A stretch of 64,000 bases of DNA from UBA1724 sp963621575 (GCA_963621575.1 CAVFEH010000007.1:1-64000), one strand, 5' to 3'. Numbered from the stretch's first letter, positions 1 to 8,835 are shown. Numbers and translations: made by a program. The notes: generated from the letters alone by a model not told the origin.

Positions 1-96
1 CCTCCATCAAACGCCGTCGTCCGGCGGCGTGGCGGTTACTTTAGCACGGCCAAGGTGCCTTTCAAGTCCCCGCGCGGAAAAAAGACGGAAAAATCC

Positions 97-131
97 GGAA
101 AAAAGAGCGGAGGGGGGCCTTGCCCCCCTCC
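97..131 (-). terminator. Intrinsic terminator downstream of rny
   Basis: A perfect 10-bp stem pairs 109-118 with 122-131 (GGAGGGGGGC and GCCCCCCTCC) across a 3-base loop. Read on the minus strand it is followed after four bases by six T, so it should end the rny transcript and the gene string behind it. Bases 1-96 hold only an imperfect GC-rich hairpin and no gene I can support. Confidence 0.7.
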
Positions 132-178
132 CCTGATGCCAGTGGCGCGCCTGCGGCGCGGGCGCCGGCCGTGTCGCG

Positions 179-1849
179 CTACCGTGCATATTCCACGCAT
201 CGTGTCTCGCGGATCACGGTGACGCGGATTTGTCCGGGATATCTCATTTCGGCCTGGATTTTTCCGGCCATTTCGCGTGCGAGGACCTGTGCCTTTTCCT
301 GGGAGATCTCCTGTGGCTTCACCAGCACGCGGAGCTCCCGTCCCCCCTGGAGTGCGTAGCATGATTCCACGCCATCAAAGGAGTTTCCGATGCGTTCCAG
401 ATTCTCCAGGCGTTTCAGGAAGAACTCAGTGGATTCGGAGCGCGCGCCGGGCCGTGCGGCGGAGAGGGTATCGCACACCTGCACCAGCACAGCCAGGGGT
501 CCCTCCTGTGGGACCTCGTCATGGTGGGCGGCCACCGCATTGACCACGCGGGGGTCCTCGCCGGCGCGGCGGAGGATTTCGGCGCCCAGTGCGGCGTGGG
601 TGCCCTGCGCCTCGACGTCCGCGGCCTTTCCGATATCGTGGAGCAATCCGGCGCGGCGTGCCAGTCCGGCGTCCATTCCCATTTCGGCGGCGAGAGTGCC
701 GGCCATGCGGCCGACCTCCAGGGAGTGCTGAAGGACATTCTGGGAGAAGCTGTACCGGAATGCGAGCCTCCCCAGCAAGGAGAGCAGATTGTCGGGGAGG
801 AAGAGCGAGAGGCTTTCCGCGGCCTCCTTTCCGGCCTGGAGTACCTCGCCGTCCAGTTCCTCACGCGTGGAGGCCACCAGTTCCTCCACGCGGCTGGGAT
901 GGATGCGTCCATCGTCCATGAGTTTTTCCAGGACACGCCGCGCCACCTCGCGCCGAATGGGGTCGAAGCAGGAGACCACCACGCTCTGGGGGACATCGTC
1001 CACCAGGAGATTGGTGCCGGTGGCCTGTTCCAGCGTGCGGATGTTCCGGCCCTCTTTTCCAATGATGCGGCCCTTCATCTCCTCGTTGGGAAGCGCCACC
1101 ACGGTGACGGCGCCCGAGCGGACGCTGTCGGAAGAGAGTCGTTGCATGGCGCCCAGGAGCATCCGGCGGGCGTTCTCCTGGAGTTGCTGACGGCTCTCCT
1201 CCTGCTGCCGGCGAATCATGGCGGCCTCCTCACCGGTCATCTCGCGGCGGACATCCGACAGAAGTTGCGCGCGGATCTCCTCGGCGGTGGAGCCGGCCAG
1301 CGTCTCCTGGCGGCGACGGAGCTCCTCACGGTCGGCCTCCAGCGCCTTCCGGCGCTTCTGGAGCTCCTCCTCCTCGGCACGGCAGGCCTTTCCGCGCTCC
1401 TGAAGATCCACCAAATGCTTCTGCAGGGTATTCAGGCGGTCGGTGAGGGCGTCCTCGCGTTCCCGCAGGCGTTCCTGCAGGCGTTCCAGCTCCTGCCGGC
1501 CATCTTTCTGGACCCGGTCGGCCTCCTGCCGGGCGCCCAGCAACACTTCGCCGGCCTTCAGTTCGGCCTCCTTCAGGATATTCTGCGACTGTGCCTCCGC
1601 CCGGGCGCGGGAGTCCTCAAGATTCTTCCGTGCCTCCTCCAAATCCGCGCGGATGCCCTTCTCCAGACGGTTCCGGCGGTTGTTGGACAGAATCTGCCAG
1701 AGCACCAGAAACACCAGCATGAGGCTGGCGCCGGTGATGAACCAGAGTTGCAGGGTGTTGAGTTCCGCCTCCTCTTCGGGGGACAGGAAGCTCTGCTGCG
1801 CCTGGAGGAAGGGGGGAAGAAAAATGAATGCGGTCAGAAGGAAGGTCAT
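179..1849 (-). CDS. rny: Ribonuclease Y
   Basis: Membrane-anchored endoribonuclease that starts mRNA decay. The 556 residues show the family order: a membrane helix at about 33-54, a long charged coiled coil (about 60-235), a KH RNA-binding domain (about 247-310, with GRIIGKEGRNIR) and an HD hydrolase domain with HSLEVG at 375, HD at 404-405 (LLHDIGK) and AAHHDE near 441. The length is slightly above the usual 510-520 because a signal-like hydrophobic stretch (residues 1-18) precedes the usual anchor. It is the last gene of a minus-strand string, 23 bases after the cyclo-ligase gene, with a terminator behind it. No Shine-Dalgarno site is visible; the leader is C-rich. Confidence 0.96.
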   Translation of the reverse strand: MTFLLTAFIFLPPFLQAQQSFLSPEEEAELNTLQLWFITGASLMLVFLVLWQILSNNRRNRLEKGIRADLEEARKNLEDSRARAEAQSQNILKEAELKAGEVLLGARQEADRVQKDGRQELERLQERLREREDALTDRLNTLQKHLVDLQERGKACRAEEEELQKRRKALEADREELRRRQETLAGSTAEEIRAQLLSDVRREMTGEEAAMIRRQQEESRQQLQENARRMLLGAMQRLSSDSVRSGAVTVVALPNEEMKGRIIGKEGRNIRTLEQATGTNLLVDDVPQSVVVSCFDPIRREVARRVLEKLMDDGRIHPSRVEELVASTREELDGEVLQAGKEAAESLSLFLPDNLLSLLGRLAFRYSFSQNVLQHSLEVGRMAGTLAAEMGMDAGLARRAGLLHDIGKAADVEAQGTHAALGAEILRRAGEDPRVVNAVAAHHDEVPQEGPLAVLVQVCDTLSAARPGARSESTEFFLKRLENLERIGNSFDGVESCYALQGGRELRVLVKPQEISQEKAQVLAREMAGKIQAEMRYPGQIRVTVIRETRCVEYAR

Positions 1850-1872
1850 CGCAAGGGGGGGGCGCGGTTTTT

Positions 1873-2484
1873 CTACCAGCGGGGGTCAGGCTCTGCGGGA
1901 ATCCAGCGCTGCGGCGTGCGCAGGGCCGCCACAGGCTGATCCCAGGGTTTCCGGGGGATCCGCTCCAGGACCTGGCACTCCCGGCAGATTCCCAGGCGGA
2001 AGCCCTCCGGGTGCCGCTGGAGGAGCCGGTCATAAAAACCGCCGCCGCGTCCCAGGCGATTGCCCTCGGGGTCGAAGGCCAGTCCGGGAACTAGCCAGAG
2101 GGTCCGCGCGGGGAGGCTCTCCGCGCGGGGGCAATCGGAAGTGGGCTCCAGGATTCCGTAGCGGCCGGGGGCCAGCTGCCGCTGCAGGGAGTCCACCCGC
2201 GCCAGGGCGTACGCGCCGCCATCGTCGCTCACGGGGAGATAGAGGGTCTTTCCCTGGCCCAGGGCATCCGTCACCAGCGCAGCGACGTCGACTTCGTCCG
2301 CCATGGCCGCGTACGCCACCAGCGCCTGGCACTCCCGGAAGAGCCTGGATGCCAGAACGGGGGCCGCCACCGCGCGGGGATTGGCGGGCGCCTCATGGCG
2401 CAGGAGCTCCCGCATCCTGCGTCGCAGGAGGGAGCGCTCCTCCGCCTGGGACGAAGCCCCGGCATTCCGTCGCCCGTCGTCCAT
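1873..2484 (-). CDS. fau: 5-formyltetrahydrofolate cyclo-ligase
   Basis: Converts 5-formyl-THF to 5,10-methenyl-THF using ATP. The 203-residue product has the family length and the signature RLGRGGGFYDRLL near residue 145, preceded by LVPGLAFDPEGNRLG. The open frame runs further upstream, but that part would overlap rsmD and looks non-coding. The ATG at 2484 lies 4 bases after the rsmD stop and directly precedes the conserved basic N-terminal helix (RRRMRELLRHE), so it is the chosen start. It is co-transcribed between rsmD and rny. folD, elsewhere in this window, acts on the product of this enzyme. Confidence 0.92.
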   Translation of the reverse strand: MDDGRRNAGASSQAEERSLLRRRMRELLRHEAPANPRAVAAPVLASRLFRECQALVAYAAMADEVDVAALVTDALGQGKTLYLPVSDDGGAYALARVDSLQRQLAPGRYGILEPTSDCPRAESLPARTLWLVPGLAFDPEGNRLGRGGGFYDRLLQRHPEGFRLGICRECQVLERIPRKPWDQPVAALRTPQRWIPAEPDPRW

Positions 2485-2488
2485 GGTG

Positions 2489-3094
2489 CTATTTCCGCTC
2501 CCCTGCGGCGGCTTCCGCCGGCGTGGCGTAGGAGAGCGTGCGGATGCCGAAGGAGCGTTCCCGGAGGAGTCTCCAGGGGGAGAGAGGCGCCCAGGGGACA
2601 TCCAGCGTTCCGGTCTCCTGTTCCAGCACCAGGATGGCGCCGGGGGCGGCCAGCCGGGTCCAGGCGGGATCCGCCAGCAGTGCACAGGCGCCGTAGTCGC
2701 CGGGGGCGCAATGGTAAGGCGGGTCCGCAAGGAGAAAATCGAAGGGTGGCTCCGCGGCCAGCCGTGCGCCTGCGCGGGCGGCATCACAGGAGAGGAGTTC
2801 CACGGTCCCGGGCTCGACGCCCCCCATGGCCTTCACCACCCGTGCCAGGTTCTCCCGGATCGTCTGGCAATGCCGGGGGTCCCGCTCCACCAGGACCACG
2901 CGCTCCGCCCCCCGGGAGAGCGCCTCCAATCCGAGGGAGCCGGAACCGGAAAAGAGATCCAGCACGCGCTTGCCGCGCAGGTCCCCGAGCGTAGAAAAAA
3001 GGGACTCCTTCACCTTGTCCTCCGTGGGACGAACGCCGCCGGTCTCCGGGACCGACAGACGGATGCCGCGGGCCATGCCCGAGATAATTCGCAT
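2489..3094 (-). CDS. rsmD: 16S rRNA (guanine(966)-N2)-methyltransferase RsmD
   Basis: SAM-dependent methylation of 16S rRNA G966. The 201-residue protein begins MRIISGMARGIRL, the characteristic RsmD start (usual RIIaG..RGR.L), followed by RPTEDKVKESLFS, the SAM-binding loop LDLFSGSGSLGLEALSRGA at about 46-64, and the catalytic N6/N2-type motif DPPY at 124-127. It starts 4 bases after the stop of the small zinc-ribbon gene and is followed 4 bases later by the cyclo-ligase gene, so the three are translationally close. Confidence 0.95.
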   Translation of the reverse strand: MRIISGMARGIRLSVPETGGVRPTEDKVKESLFSTLGDLRGKRVLDLFSGSGSLGLEALSRGAERVVLVERDPRHCQTIRENLARVVKAMGGVEPGTVELLSCDAARAGARLAAEPPFDFLLADPPYHCAPGDYGACALLADPAWTRLAAPGAILVLEQETGTLDVPWAPLSPWRLLRERSFGIRTLSYATPAEAAAGERK

Positions 3095-3098
3095 GGCG

Positions 3099-3380
3099 CT
3101 AGGACTCCTTCAGGTGCCGTGCACGCTGCTTGAGGGTCTCGTGGATTCCCGAGTAGGGCATCTGGAAGGAGGTCGTGCTTCCGCCACACAGGGGGCAGCG
3201 GCGGTCCACGCCCTGGCGGGGCAGTGCAAAGACATTCCCGCACTTCTTGCAGGTCAGCAACTTGGAGCGGGAGAGGCGCCAGTTGTGGTTGCTGCGCCAC
3301 AGCTTGTCCGCCAGCAACAGCACAAGCCCGCCCAGCAGCGCCAGGAGGGTATACAGAAGCAGGAGACGGGCGATGGGCAT
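3099..3380 (-). CDS. Small membrane protein with zinc ribbon
   Basis: A 93-residue protein of unknown function. Residues 3-24 form one hydrophobic helix (LLLLYTLLALLGGLVLLLAD). A basic stretch and a four-cysteine ribbon follow, with CKKC at 44-47 and CPLC near 62-65, probably a cytoplasmic zinc site. The frame is open further upstream, but that stretch is Arg/Pro-rich and covers the end of the tonB-like gene, so the ATG at 3380 is chosen. It lies between the tonB-like gene (41-base gap) and rsmD (4-base gap) in one co-directional string, which hints at co-expression but not at a role. Confidence 0.75.
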   Translation of the reverse strand: MPIARLLLLYTLLALLGGLVLLLADKLWRSNHNWRLSRSKLLTCKKCGNVFALPRQGVDRRCPLCGGSTTSFQMPYSGIHETLKQRARHLKES

Positions 3381-3421
3381 TGTTTCAAGGGGAAAGAGGA
3401 GAAGGGAGAATGCCTCGGGGA

Positions 3422-4252
3422 CTAGAAAACCCACTCCACCAGGAGCTGGAAGCGTGCGGCGGGGGCGCCCTGCCAAAGGGCGGGGCCGGCTTTTCGGCGC
3501 AGGAATCCCCGCAGGGCATCCAGGGCGGCGCGATCCAGGGCGGGGACCCCGCAACTCGAGCGCAAAAGCAGCCGCGGGACGGAGAGGCCCGGCAGGAACT
3601 CCACCTCCATCACCGTGGGAATCAATCCCGAGAGCTCCTTCTTCTTCCAGGACTCCTGGCGGAGCTTCCAGACCTCCTCGGAGAACTCCGGGGGATTCGC
3701 CAGAACTCCGCCGCCGAGAATGCGCCAGCGGGGCGCAGGAAAGGGGAGCTCCCCGCGCTCCGGAAGCACCGGCTCGGGCAACGACACGCTCTTCAGAGCC
3801 AAAAATCCCCGCTCATCCACAGGCGGCAGGTTCCCCTCCAGGCGACTCTCCGCCAACGGCACCTCCGGCAACGGGGCGGGGGACAGTGTGAAATGCGGCA
3901 GTTCCGGGCCAGGAAGGGCGGCGAAGACATTGTAGCGGGAGAACCCCTGCACCGTGGGGAAATACCACTGCGAGGGATCGGAAAATTCGATCCAGCGCCA
4001 GAGTGCCTTCTCGCTGGGGGTGCGCGCCGACTCCGGCTGCGCGATGGCCGCCAGGCGGCGCTGGGGCTGCACGGGGGCGGGCTCCTCACTCCCCGGTTTC
4101 AGGAGCAGAAAGGGCAGATGCAACAGCACCACCACCAGGACCGCCAGAAAAAGACGGCGCCACTTGTGCTCCCCCTCCCGACGGCTCCCGGCACGCAGCT
4201 CCCCGGCGCCCGGCGACTCCCGCAAACCGTTTTGCTCAGAGGTCGTTTTCAT
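3422..4252 (-). CDS. TonB-like energy transducer
   Basis: Probable periplasm-spanning partner of the ExbB/ExbD channel encoded just upstream. The chosen ATG at 4252 gives 276 residues and overlaps exbD by 17 bases. A short basic cytoplasmic tail ends in HKWRR, followed by a single membrane helix (about 31-50, LFLAVLVVVLLHLPFLLL) and a Pro-rich linker beginning EEPAPVQPQRR. The C-terminal 65 residues fit the TonB beta-alpha-beta fold: a strand with PTVMEVEF, the helix LDRAALDALRGF that matches the usual LDraAleAvr, and a last strand QLLVEWVF. The target receptor is not in the window, and the order exbB-exbD-tonB supports the call more than overall similarity does. Confidence 0.75.
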   Translation of the reverse strand: MKTTSEQNGLRESPGAGELRAGSRREGEHKWRRLFLAVLVVVLLHLPFLLLKPGSEEPAPVQPQRRLAAIAQPESARTPSEKALWRWIEFSDPSQWYFPTVQGFSRYNVFAALPGPELPHFTLSPAPLPEVPLAESRLEGNLPPVDERGFLALKSVSLPEPVLPERGELPFPAPRWRILGGGVLANPPEFSEEVWKLRQESWKKKELSGLIPTVMEVEFLPGLSVPRLLLRSSCGVPALDRAALDALRGFLRRKAGPALWQGAPAARFQLLVEWVF

Positions 4253-4724
4253 CCAGGGGGACACGGTTCTTGCCATCCCGCAGACTGGCGCCGCTGGTGG
4301 CCAGATAGGCATCGAAATTGGCGCCGCGGGCGATGTCGAAGAGCTTCGCCACGATACTCAGCGGCGCATTCTGGTCCACATAGAAGACCACCACGCGGCT
4401 CCCTTCGGCGGCGCGCCCGCCCTCCCCCCGGCCGTAGCGGCTCTCCAGGTCCCGCAGGACCTCATGGAGGGAATCGGGGCCCTCCAGGCGCTTGGCATTG
4501 TAGAAAAGGCGGCCCTCCTGGGTCACGGTCACCACGGTCTTCACGACGGGGGTGACCTCCTCGTTGTCAAAGCGCGGCAAATCGATGGGGACCCCGGGCA
4601 TGGAGACCCTCTGGCTGCAGATGAGGAAGACCACCATCAGCACGGAGAAGAGCCCCAGCAACCCCGTCACAGCGGGAAGGGTGGAGGTCACCCGGTGGTA
4701 TTGGGTTCGCCACTGGAAATCCAT
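4236..4724 (-). CDS. exbD: ExbD/TolR-type channel subunit
   Basis: Peptidoglycan-side partner of the ExbB proton channel. At 162 residues it has the ExbD layout: a short N-tail, one membrane helix (about 17-37, TGLLGLFSVLMVVFLICSQ), the linker motif VPIDLPRF (usual v.v.LP), and a C-terminal domain with TVTQEGRLFYNAKRL and VVVFYVDQNAPLSIVAKLFD, matching the usual i.v..dg..y.n and v.i.aD..a.y..v. Unusually, the membrane helix lacks the Asp that carries protons in ExbD/TolR (usual P.iDv). The gene starts 27 bases after exbB and overlaps the tonB-like gene. Confidence 0.85.
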   Translation of the reverse strand: MDFQWRTQYHRVTSTLPAVTGLLGLFSVLMVVFLICSQRVSMPGVPIDLPRFDNEEVTPVVKTVVTVTQEGRLFYNAKRLEGPDSLHEVLRDLESRYGRGEGGRAAEGSRVVVFYVDQNAPLSIVAKLFDIARGANFDAYLATSGASLRDGKNRVPLDENDL

Positions 4725-4751
4725 GGGCTTGTCGGCGCGTCCCGGCGTCCG

Positions 4752-5384
4752 CTAGGGGGTCTCCTCCTCGGCGGGGGGAGGATTGTGGGTCAGGAAATAG
4801 GTGATCTCCGAGGCGGCCTTTCCCATCTCCTCCAGGAGGTGGTCCACTTTCTCCACCAGCACCGCATGGCAGATCTGGCTCACCAGAGACGCCAGGAGGC
4901 CCATGGCCGTGCAAAGCAAGGCCATCTTGATGTCGCCGGAGAGCACCTGGGCGCCCTGGAATTCGATGTTGCTGATCTTGTCGAAGGCGCCGATGAGGGA
5001 GACCAGGGTTCCCAGGAGCCCCACGACGGGAGTCACATTGGCGAAAGCCGCCAGGAGCTTCAGATTCCGCTCCAGACGGGGAATCAGCAGCCGTCCGGTC
5101 TCCTCCACACTGTGGCGCACGGCGTCGCCGCCGTCGCGCCAGTGCTCGATGGCGGTGCGCAGGATTTCCCCCACGGGGCCGGTTTTGGCGTCACAATTCG
5201 CCACGGCCTCCTTGACGCGTCCGGCGCGCAGCTGGCTCAGGATGCCGCGCAGCAATTCGAAGGTATCGACGCGTGCGCGGTGGAGATAGAGATACCGGTC
5301 CGCGGCGATAATGAAGGTAAGCACCAGGAACGCGGCCACCACGACGGCGATGATGCCCGGCACATTGGAGATCTGCTCTAGCAT
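4752..5384 (-). CDS. exbB: MotA/TolQ/ExbB proton channel protein
   Basis: Inner-membrane pentameric channel subunit that uses the proton gradient to drive ExbD and TonB. The 210 residues contain an N-terminal helix (about 9-28), a cytoplasmic loop with GRVKEAVANCDAKTGPVGEIL, the diagnostic TPVVGLLGTLVSLIGAF segment (family: iapLLGLlGTV.Gmi.aF) and the last helix ALLCTAMGLLASLVSQI, which keeps the channel threonine. It precedes exbD by 27 bases and follows the large TPR-like gene by 39 bases. Confidence 0.93.
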   Translation of the reverse strand: MLEQISNVPGIIAVVVAAFLVLTFIIAADRYLYLHRARVDTFELLRGILSQLRAGRVKEAVANCDAKTGPVGEILRTAIEHWRDGGDAVRHSVEETGRLLIPRLERNLKLLAAFANVTPVVGLLGTLVSLIGAFDKISNIEFQGAQVLSGDIKMALLCTAMGLLASLVSQICHAVLVEKVDHLLEEMGKAASEITYFLTHNPPPAEEETP

Positions 5385-5423
5385 GATGGGATTGTGGATT
5401 CGGGAGGGGCCGGGGACGCCGCG

Positions 5424-7067
5424 CTACTTGACGCGGGGCACCGCGATCTCGCCTGCACGGGGGATGAAGCGCTCCATGGGGATGTGCTGGAAGTTCGCCA
5501 GATTGGCGGCCAGCCGCTGGGTGTCGGGATTCGACTGGAAGAGCCGGACCACGTTGCCGAGCATGGTGCGCCGCATCTGGTCGAAGGGGGCCAGTCCGCG
5601 GCGCTTCTCAATGCCCTCATTGCCCTTGGCGTAGATGTCGTAGATGTCCTTTGCGGTCTGGGTCAGGCTCTCGAAGGTGTAGAACTCGTCGGCCTCCTGG
5701 CTCTCGGCGTAGGCCAGGATGGTGTATGCCTGATAGAGGTAGCTGTTGATGGCCTGCTCCACATTCCGCTGGCTGCCCGCCAGGATGTCCTCGGCCAGCT
5801 CCTTCTTCACGAAAGACTCCAGGTCGCCGGTGAAGCGCTCGGGATTGAACTCCTTGGCGTCCACGAACCAGCGTGCGGCGTCCTTCTTGTATCCGAAGGT
5901 GTAGAGCCGCACCACGGAGTCCACCAGGAAGTTGCTGTATGCGCCCTGGATGTTGTTGCGGGGGTACTGGGCGATGGTGCGCAGATAGACGCGCCGGGTG
6001 GCCTCGGCCACGTTGAAGTTCGGCTGCATCTGGAGGGTCTTCAGGTCGCCCTTCAAATAGAGGAGCTTTCCGCCCAGGCAGGCGGTGCCCAGCGCCTGGA
6101 AGACCATGCGCTCGCAGGAGAGGCGCTTGAAGGCGGCGGCGGGGTCCTTCCACACATCCAGGCCCTTCTGGGCCCAGTAGACCGCGTGGGCCTCGGGGAG
6201 GCGCCAGTCGAATTCGCCGTACTCGTCGTTGAGGCGCATCATGTATTTGGGGTCCAGGCGGTACTTGTAGACCATCCAGCGATGGCGCAGGCACAGCTCC
6301 ACGTCCTCCGTGATGCCGGCGGCGTCGAACTCCGCCTTGAAGCGCTCGGGGATGACCGCCGCCTCCCGGAACTCCATCTCCAGACGGGCGAAGTCGGCCT
6401 GCTTCTCCGCCAGAATGCGCCGGTAGTCGGCGGCGCGGTCGCCCAGGACGGCCAGCAGCTTTCCCTCGTTGAGGGGCGCCTTGTCCAGGGTCTCCCACTG
6501 CAGGTAGTAGTCGCCGAAAAGGCGGATCATCTCCTTGGCCCACTCCACCTTGTAGTAGCGGTTGGCGTCATCGGAGTCCGCGCCCATCTTGTGCTGGAAG
6601 ATCCATCCCAGCTGGCGGAAGAGATCGGGGTCGCCGGGGTTGTATTCCAGGGCCTCGTCGCGGATGAGTTCCAGGCCGCGCTTCACCCAGCGCCAGCGGT
6701 CCTCGAAGCCGGTGAAGGTCACGGAGACATTGTAGGCCATGTTCCATCCAAGGAAGGCGTGGGCGCCGGTGAATCGGGGCTGGAGTTTCACGATCCAGTC
6801 GGCCAGCTGCACCATCTCGTAGTACTTGCCCTCCTGCTGCATGCGGTTGGAGCGCAGCCACAGATAGTCGGCCAGGATGCCGCGGAAGCCGCCCAGGGCC
6901 ACGCTGGTGAAGGCGACCACGGGAGGCGCGTTCTCCAGGGGGGTGTTGTCGGTGAGGTGGTATGTCGAGCGCAGTCCGTTCATCCGGTTCTGGAGGAAGG
7001 AGAGGGCTCCCAGGAGCAGGACCATGGCCACCAGGATGGCGGCCAGGCGAGTGAAGCTGCTTTTCAT
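5424..7067 (-). CDS. Large membrane-anchored TPR-like protein, unknown function
   Basis: A 547-residue protein I do not recognise by name. Residues 8-26 form an N-terminal anchor (AILVAMVLLLGALSFL). The rest is predicted exported and strongly helical, rich in Trp, Tyr and Leu, with repeat-like pairs such as YYEMVQLADWIVKLQPRF and DLFRQLGWIFQHKMG that resemble divergent tetratricopeptide units. No catalytic motif is visible. The gene lies between an ABC-2 type permease (67-base gap) and exbB (39-base gap) on the same strand, so a role as periplasmic scaffold for either transport system is plausible but unproven. Confidence 0.7.
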   Translation of the reverse strand: MKSSFTRLAAILVAMVLLLGALSFLQNRMNGLRSTYHLTDNTPLENAPPVVAFTSVALGGFRGILADYLWLRSNRMQQEGKYYEMVQLADWIVKLQPRFTGAHAFLGWNMAYNVSVTFTGFEDRWRWVKRGLELIRDEALEYNPGDPDLFRQLGWIFQHKMGADSDDANRYYKVEWAKEMIRLFGDYYLQWETLDKAPLNEGKLLAVLGDRAADYRRILAEKQADFARLEMEFREAAVIPERFKAEFDAAGITEDVELCLRHRWMVYKYRLDPKYMMRLNDEYGEFDWRLPEAHAVYWAQKGLDVWKDPAAAFKRLSCERMVFQALGTACLGGKLLYLKGDLKTLQMQPNFNVAEATRRVYLRTIAQYPRNNIQGAYSNFLVDSVVRLYTFGYKKDAARWFVDAKEFNPERFTGDLESFVKKELAEDILAGSQRNVEQAINSYLYQAYTILAYAESQEADEFYTFESLTQTAKDIYDIYAKGNEGIEKRRGLAPFDQMRRTMLGNVVRLFQSNPDTQRLAANLANFQHIPMERFIPRAGEIAVPRVK

Positions 7068-7134
7068 AGAGGGGTATGAAACGTGAGAGGGAAGTGCAAG
7101 GGGGTGTTTCGCCGCGCCACGGAGGGACGCGGTG

Positions 7135-8715
7135 TCAGGAGATTCTGCGGACCACCAGTCCCAGCTCTCTGCGGGTGAGGAAGTAGATGCCCAGGCCGGC
7201 CAGCAGTCCGCTGCGGATGACGATCACCCTCAGGAAGGCCCAGCCCAGGTCCTTGGCCTCCACCAGGCGCCCGGCGGCCAAATCGCCGGTGGCGTTCAGG
7301 TCGTCCACCGTGACAACCAGGGTCTGGACGGTGGCGGCCATGTAGTGCGTCGCCCGGTCCCACATGTTGGCGTAGATGTAGGAGCCGTCGGGTCCCTGGA
7401 CGGGGGCTTCCATGGCGAAGGGCACCACCAGTCCGATGATGAGGTATGCGATGGCGGCGAAGACTGCCACGGGAGTGGAGAAGAGCGCGCCCACGGTGCA
7501 GCCCAGGGCAGCCAGGAAGGCCAGCTGGTAGAGCGCCATCACCATGGTGCGCGCGTAGTTCTGTCCAAAGGTGGCCACGGGGCACAGCAGAGTGGGTCCG
7601 TCCGCCGCCTGGAAGACCGCCGTGCGGCTGCGGACTTCGCGGTCGTAGGCCTTCAGGGACTCCTCGTCCTGGGGGATGGACTCCCGGGGGGGCAGTCCGA
7701 TGTCCCCCAGGTTCCGGATGGTGAGGGAGACGGAGTTCTCGTGCGCCTTGTTGACCAGGTCCTTGGCGAAGGCGGGGTAGGTGTCGGCGTCCACCACATA
7801 CTGCCCGTCCGCGTTCTTGGGGGCATTTGCGGCAATGGTTGAGAGCTCGCGCCAGACTCCGCCGGGGGCCACGAAAGGCGCGCCGATTCCCTCGGCATAC
7901 CAGACCGTGGGGATGCCGGCGGTCTCGCCGGCCTCGCCGAAGTAGAGGAATCCCACGTCCAGGTTCAGGTCATGCTGGTTGGTGTTGATGGCGTCGTTGG
8001 AGTATGCGCGGAGGCGGACGGAGAGGGTGGCGTCGTCGGAGGGGAGTTTCACGCCCTTGTACTCCCACGTGGTGGTCTCGCCGGGCTTGAGGGTGGTGTT
8101 CCGGAGGACGCCCTCGATGAGGTCGCCCATGATGGTCTTCTTCACGGCCAGCTCGTCGGTGCTCTTGGGGTCCACCAGTCCCTGCCGCACGCGGGTCTCG
8201 TATTCGACCTGGACGCGCTGGGAGAGGTCGGGCAGGCGGGGGCGGAATTCGCGGCGTGCCACCAGGAACTCCTGCTTCAGGCGGGCCATGTCGTCCTCGT
8301 TGAAGAGCCCTGCCTTGTGTGCGCGGTCCAGGCGGAAGAAGGTGAGTCCGTAGACCAGGAGCATGGATACCACCAGGATGAACGCGTGCATCAGGAAAAC
8401 CCCCGCGAACTTGCCGGTCCAGAGCACCCAGCGGGGGCAGGGCTTGGTGACGGTCAGGTGAACCTGGTATCCCTCGATTTCGGAGGCCAGCAGGGAGCAT
8501 CCCAGCCAGAGGCAGGAGGCGGAGACCAGCGCCACCACCAGATTCAGGGAGTAGGTGAGGGAGACCTGGATGAGGCCGGCGGCGGTGCTGTCGCCGCGGA
8601 TGGTCAGGGGCAGGCCCACCACGCACAGCAGGATCAGCGCGAAGAGCACGAGGAACACCTTGGACCGCACGGAGGAGCGGATGGTCTGCTTCAGGATGGC
8701 GAGGAATGCTTTCAC
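7135..8715 (-). CDS. ABC-2 type transporter permease
   Basis: Membrane component of an ABC exporter. The 526 residues start MKAFLAILKQTIRSSVRSK, the usual amphipathic entry helix of ABC-2 permeases, followed by a membrane helix (about 22-40) and helices near 50-80 and 105-130. A large soluble insert of about 250 residues (rich in charged residues and in short beta-like stretches with TTWEYKGVKL) is followed by a second membrane block with PVAVFAAIAYLIIGLVVPF. No ATPase gene is adjacent, so the nucleotide-binding subunit must be elsewhere. It appears to be the first gene of the minus-strand string ending in rny. Confidence 0.8.
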   Translation of the reverse strand: MKAFLAILKQTIRSSVRSKVFLVLFALILLCVVGLPLTIRGDSTAAGLIQVSLTYSLNLVVALVSASCLWLGCSLLASEIEGYQVHLTVTKPCPRWVLWTGKFAGVFLMHAFILVVSMLLVYGLTFFRLDRAHKAGLFNEDDMARLKQEFLVARREFRPRLPDLSQRVQVEYETRVRQGLVDPKSTDELAVKKTIMGDLIEGVLRNTTLKPGETTTWEYKGVKLPSDDATLSVRLRAYSNDAINTNQHDLNLDVGFLYFGEAGETAGIPTVWYAEGIGAPFVAPGGVWRELSTIAANAPKNADGQYVVDADTYPAFAKDLVNKAHENSVSLTIRNLGDIGLPPRESIPQDEESLKAYDREVRSRTAVFQAADGPTLLCPVATFGQNYARTMVMALYQLAFLAALGCTVGALFSTPVAVFAAIAYLIIGLVVPFAMEAPVQGPDGSYIYANMWDRATHYMAATVQTLVVTVDDLNATGDLAAGRLVEAKDLGWAFLRVIVIRSGLLAGLGIYFLTRRELGLVVRRIS

Positions 8716-8835
8716 GGTTCTGGTGCCCGGGGGCGGGCGGTATGTCGTTGGGGGGATTGTCGGATCAGGGAAAGGGATGTGGCCCGGGGCCTTTGCCCCG
8801 CATGCGCGGGGCGGGCGGGGGCCGAGATTGGGGGG

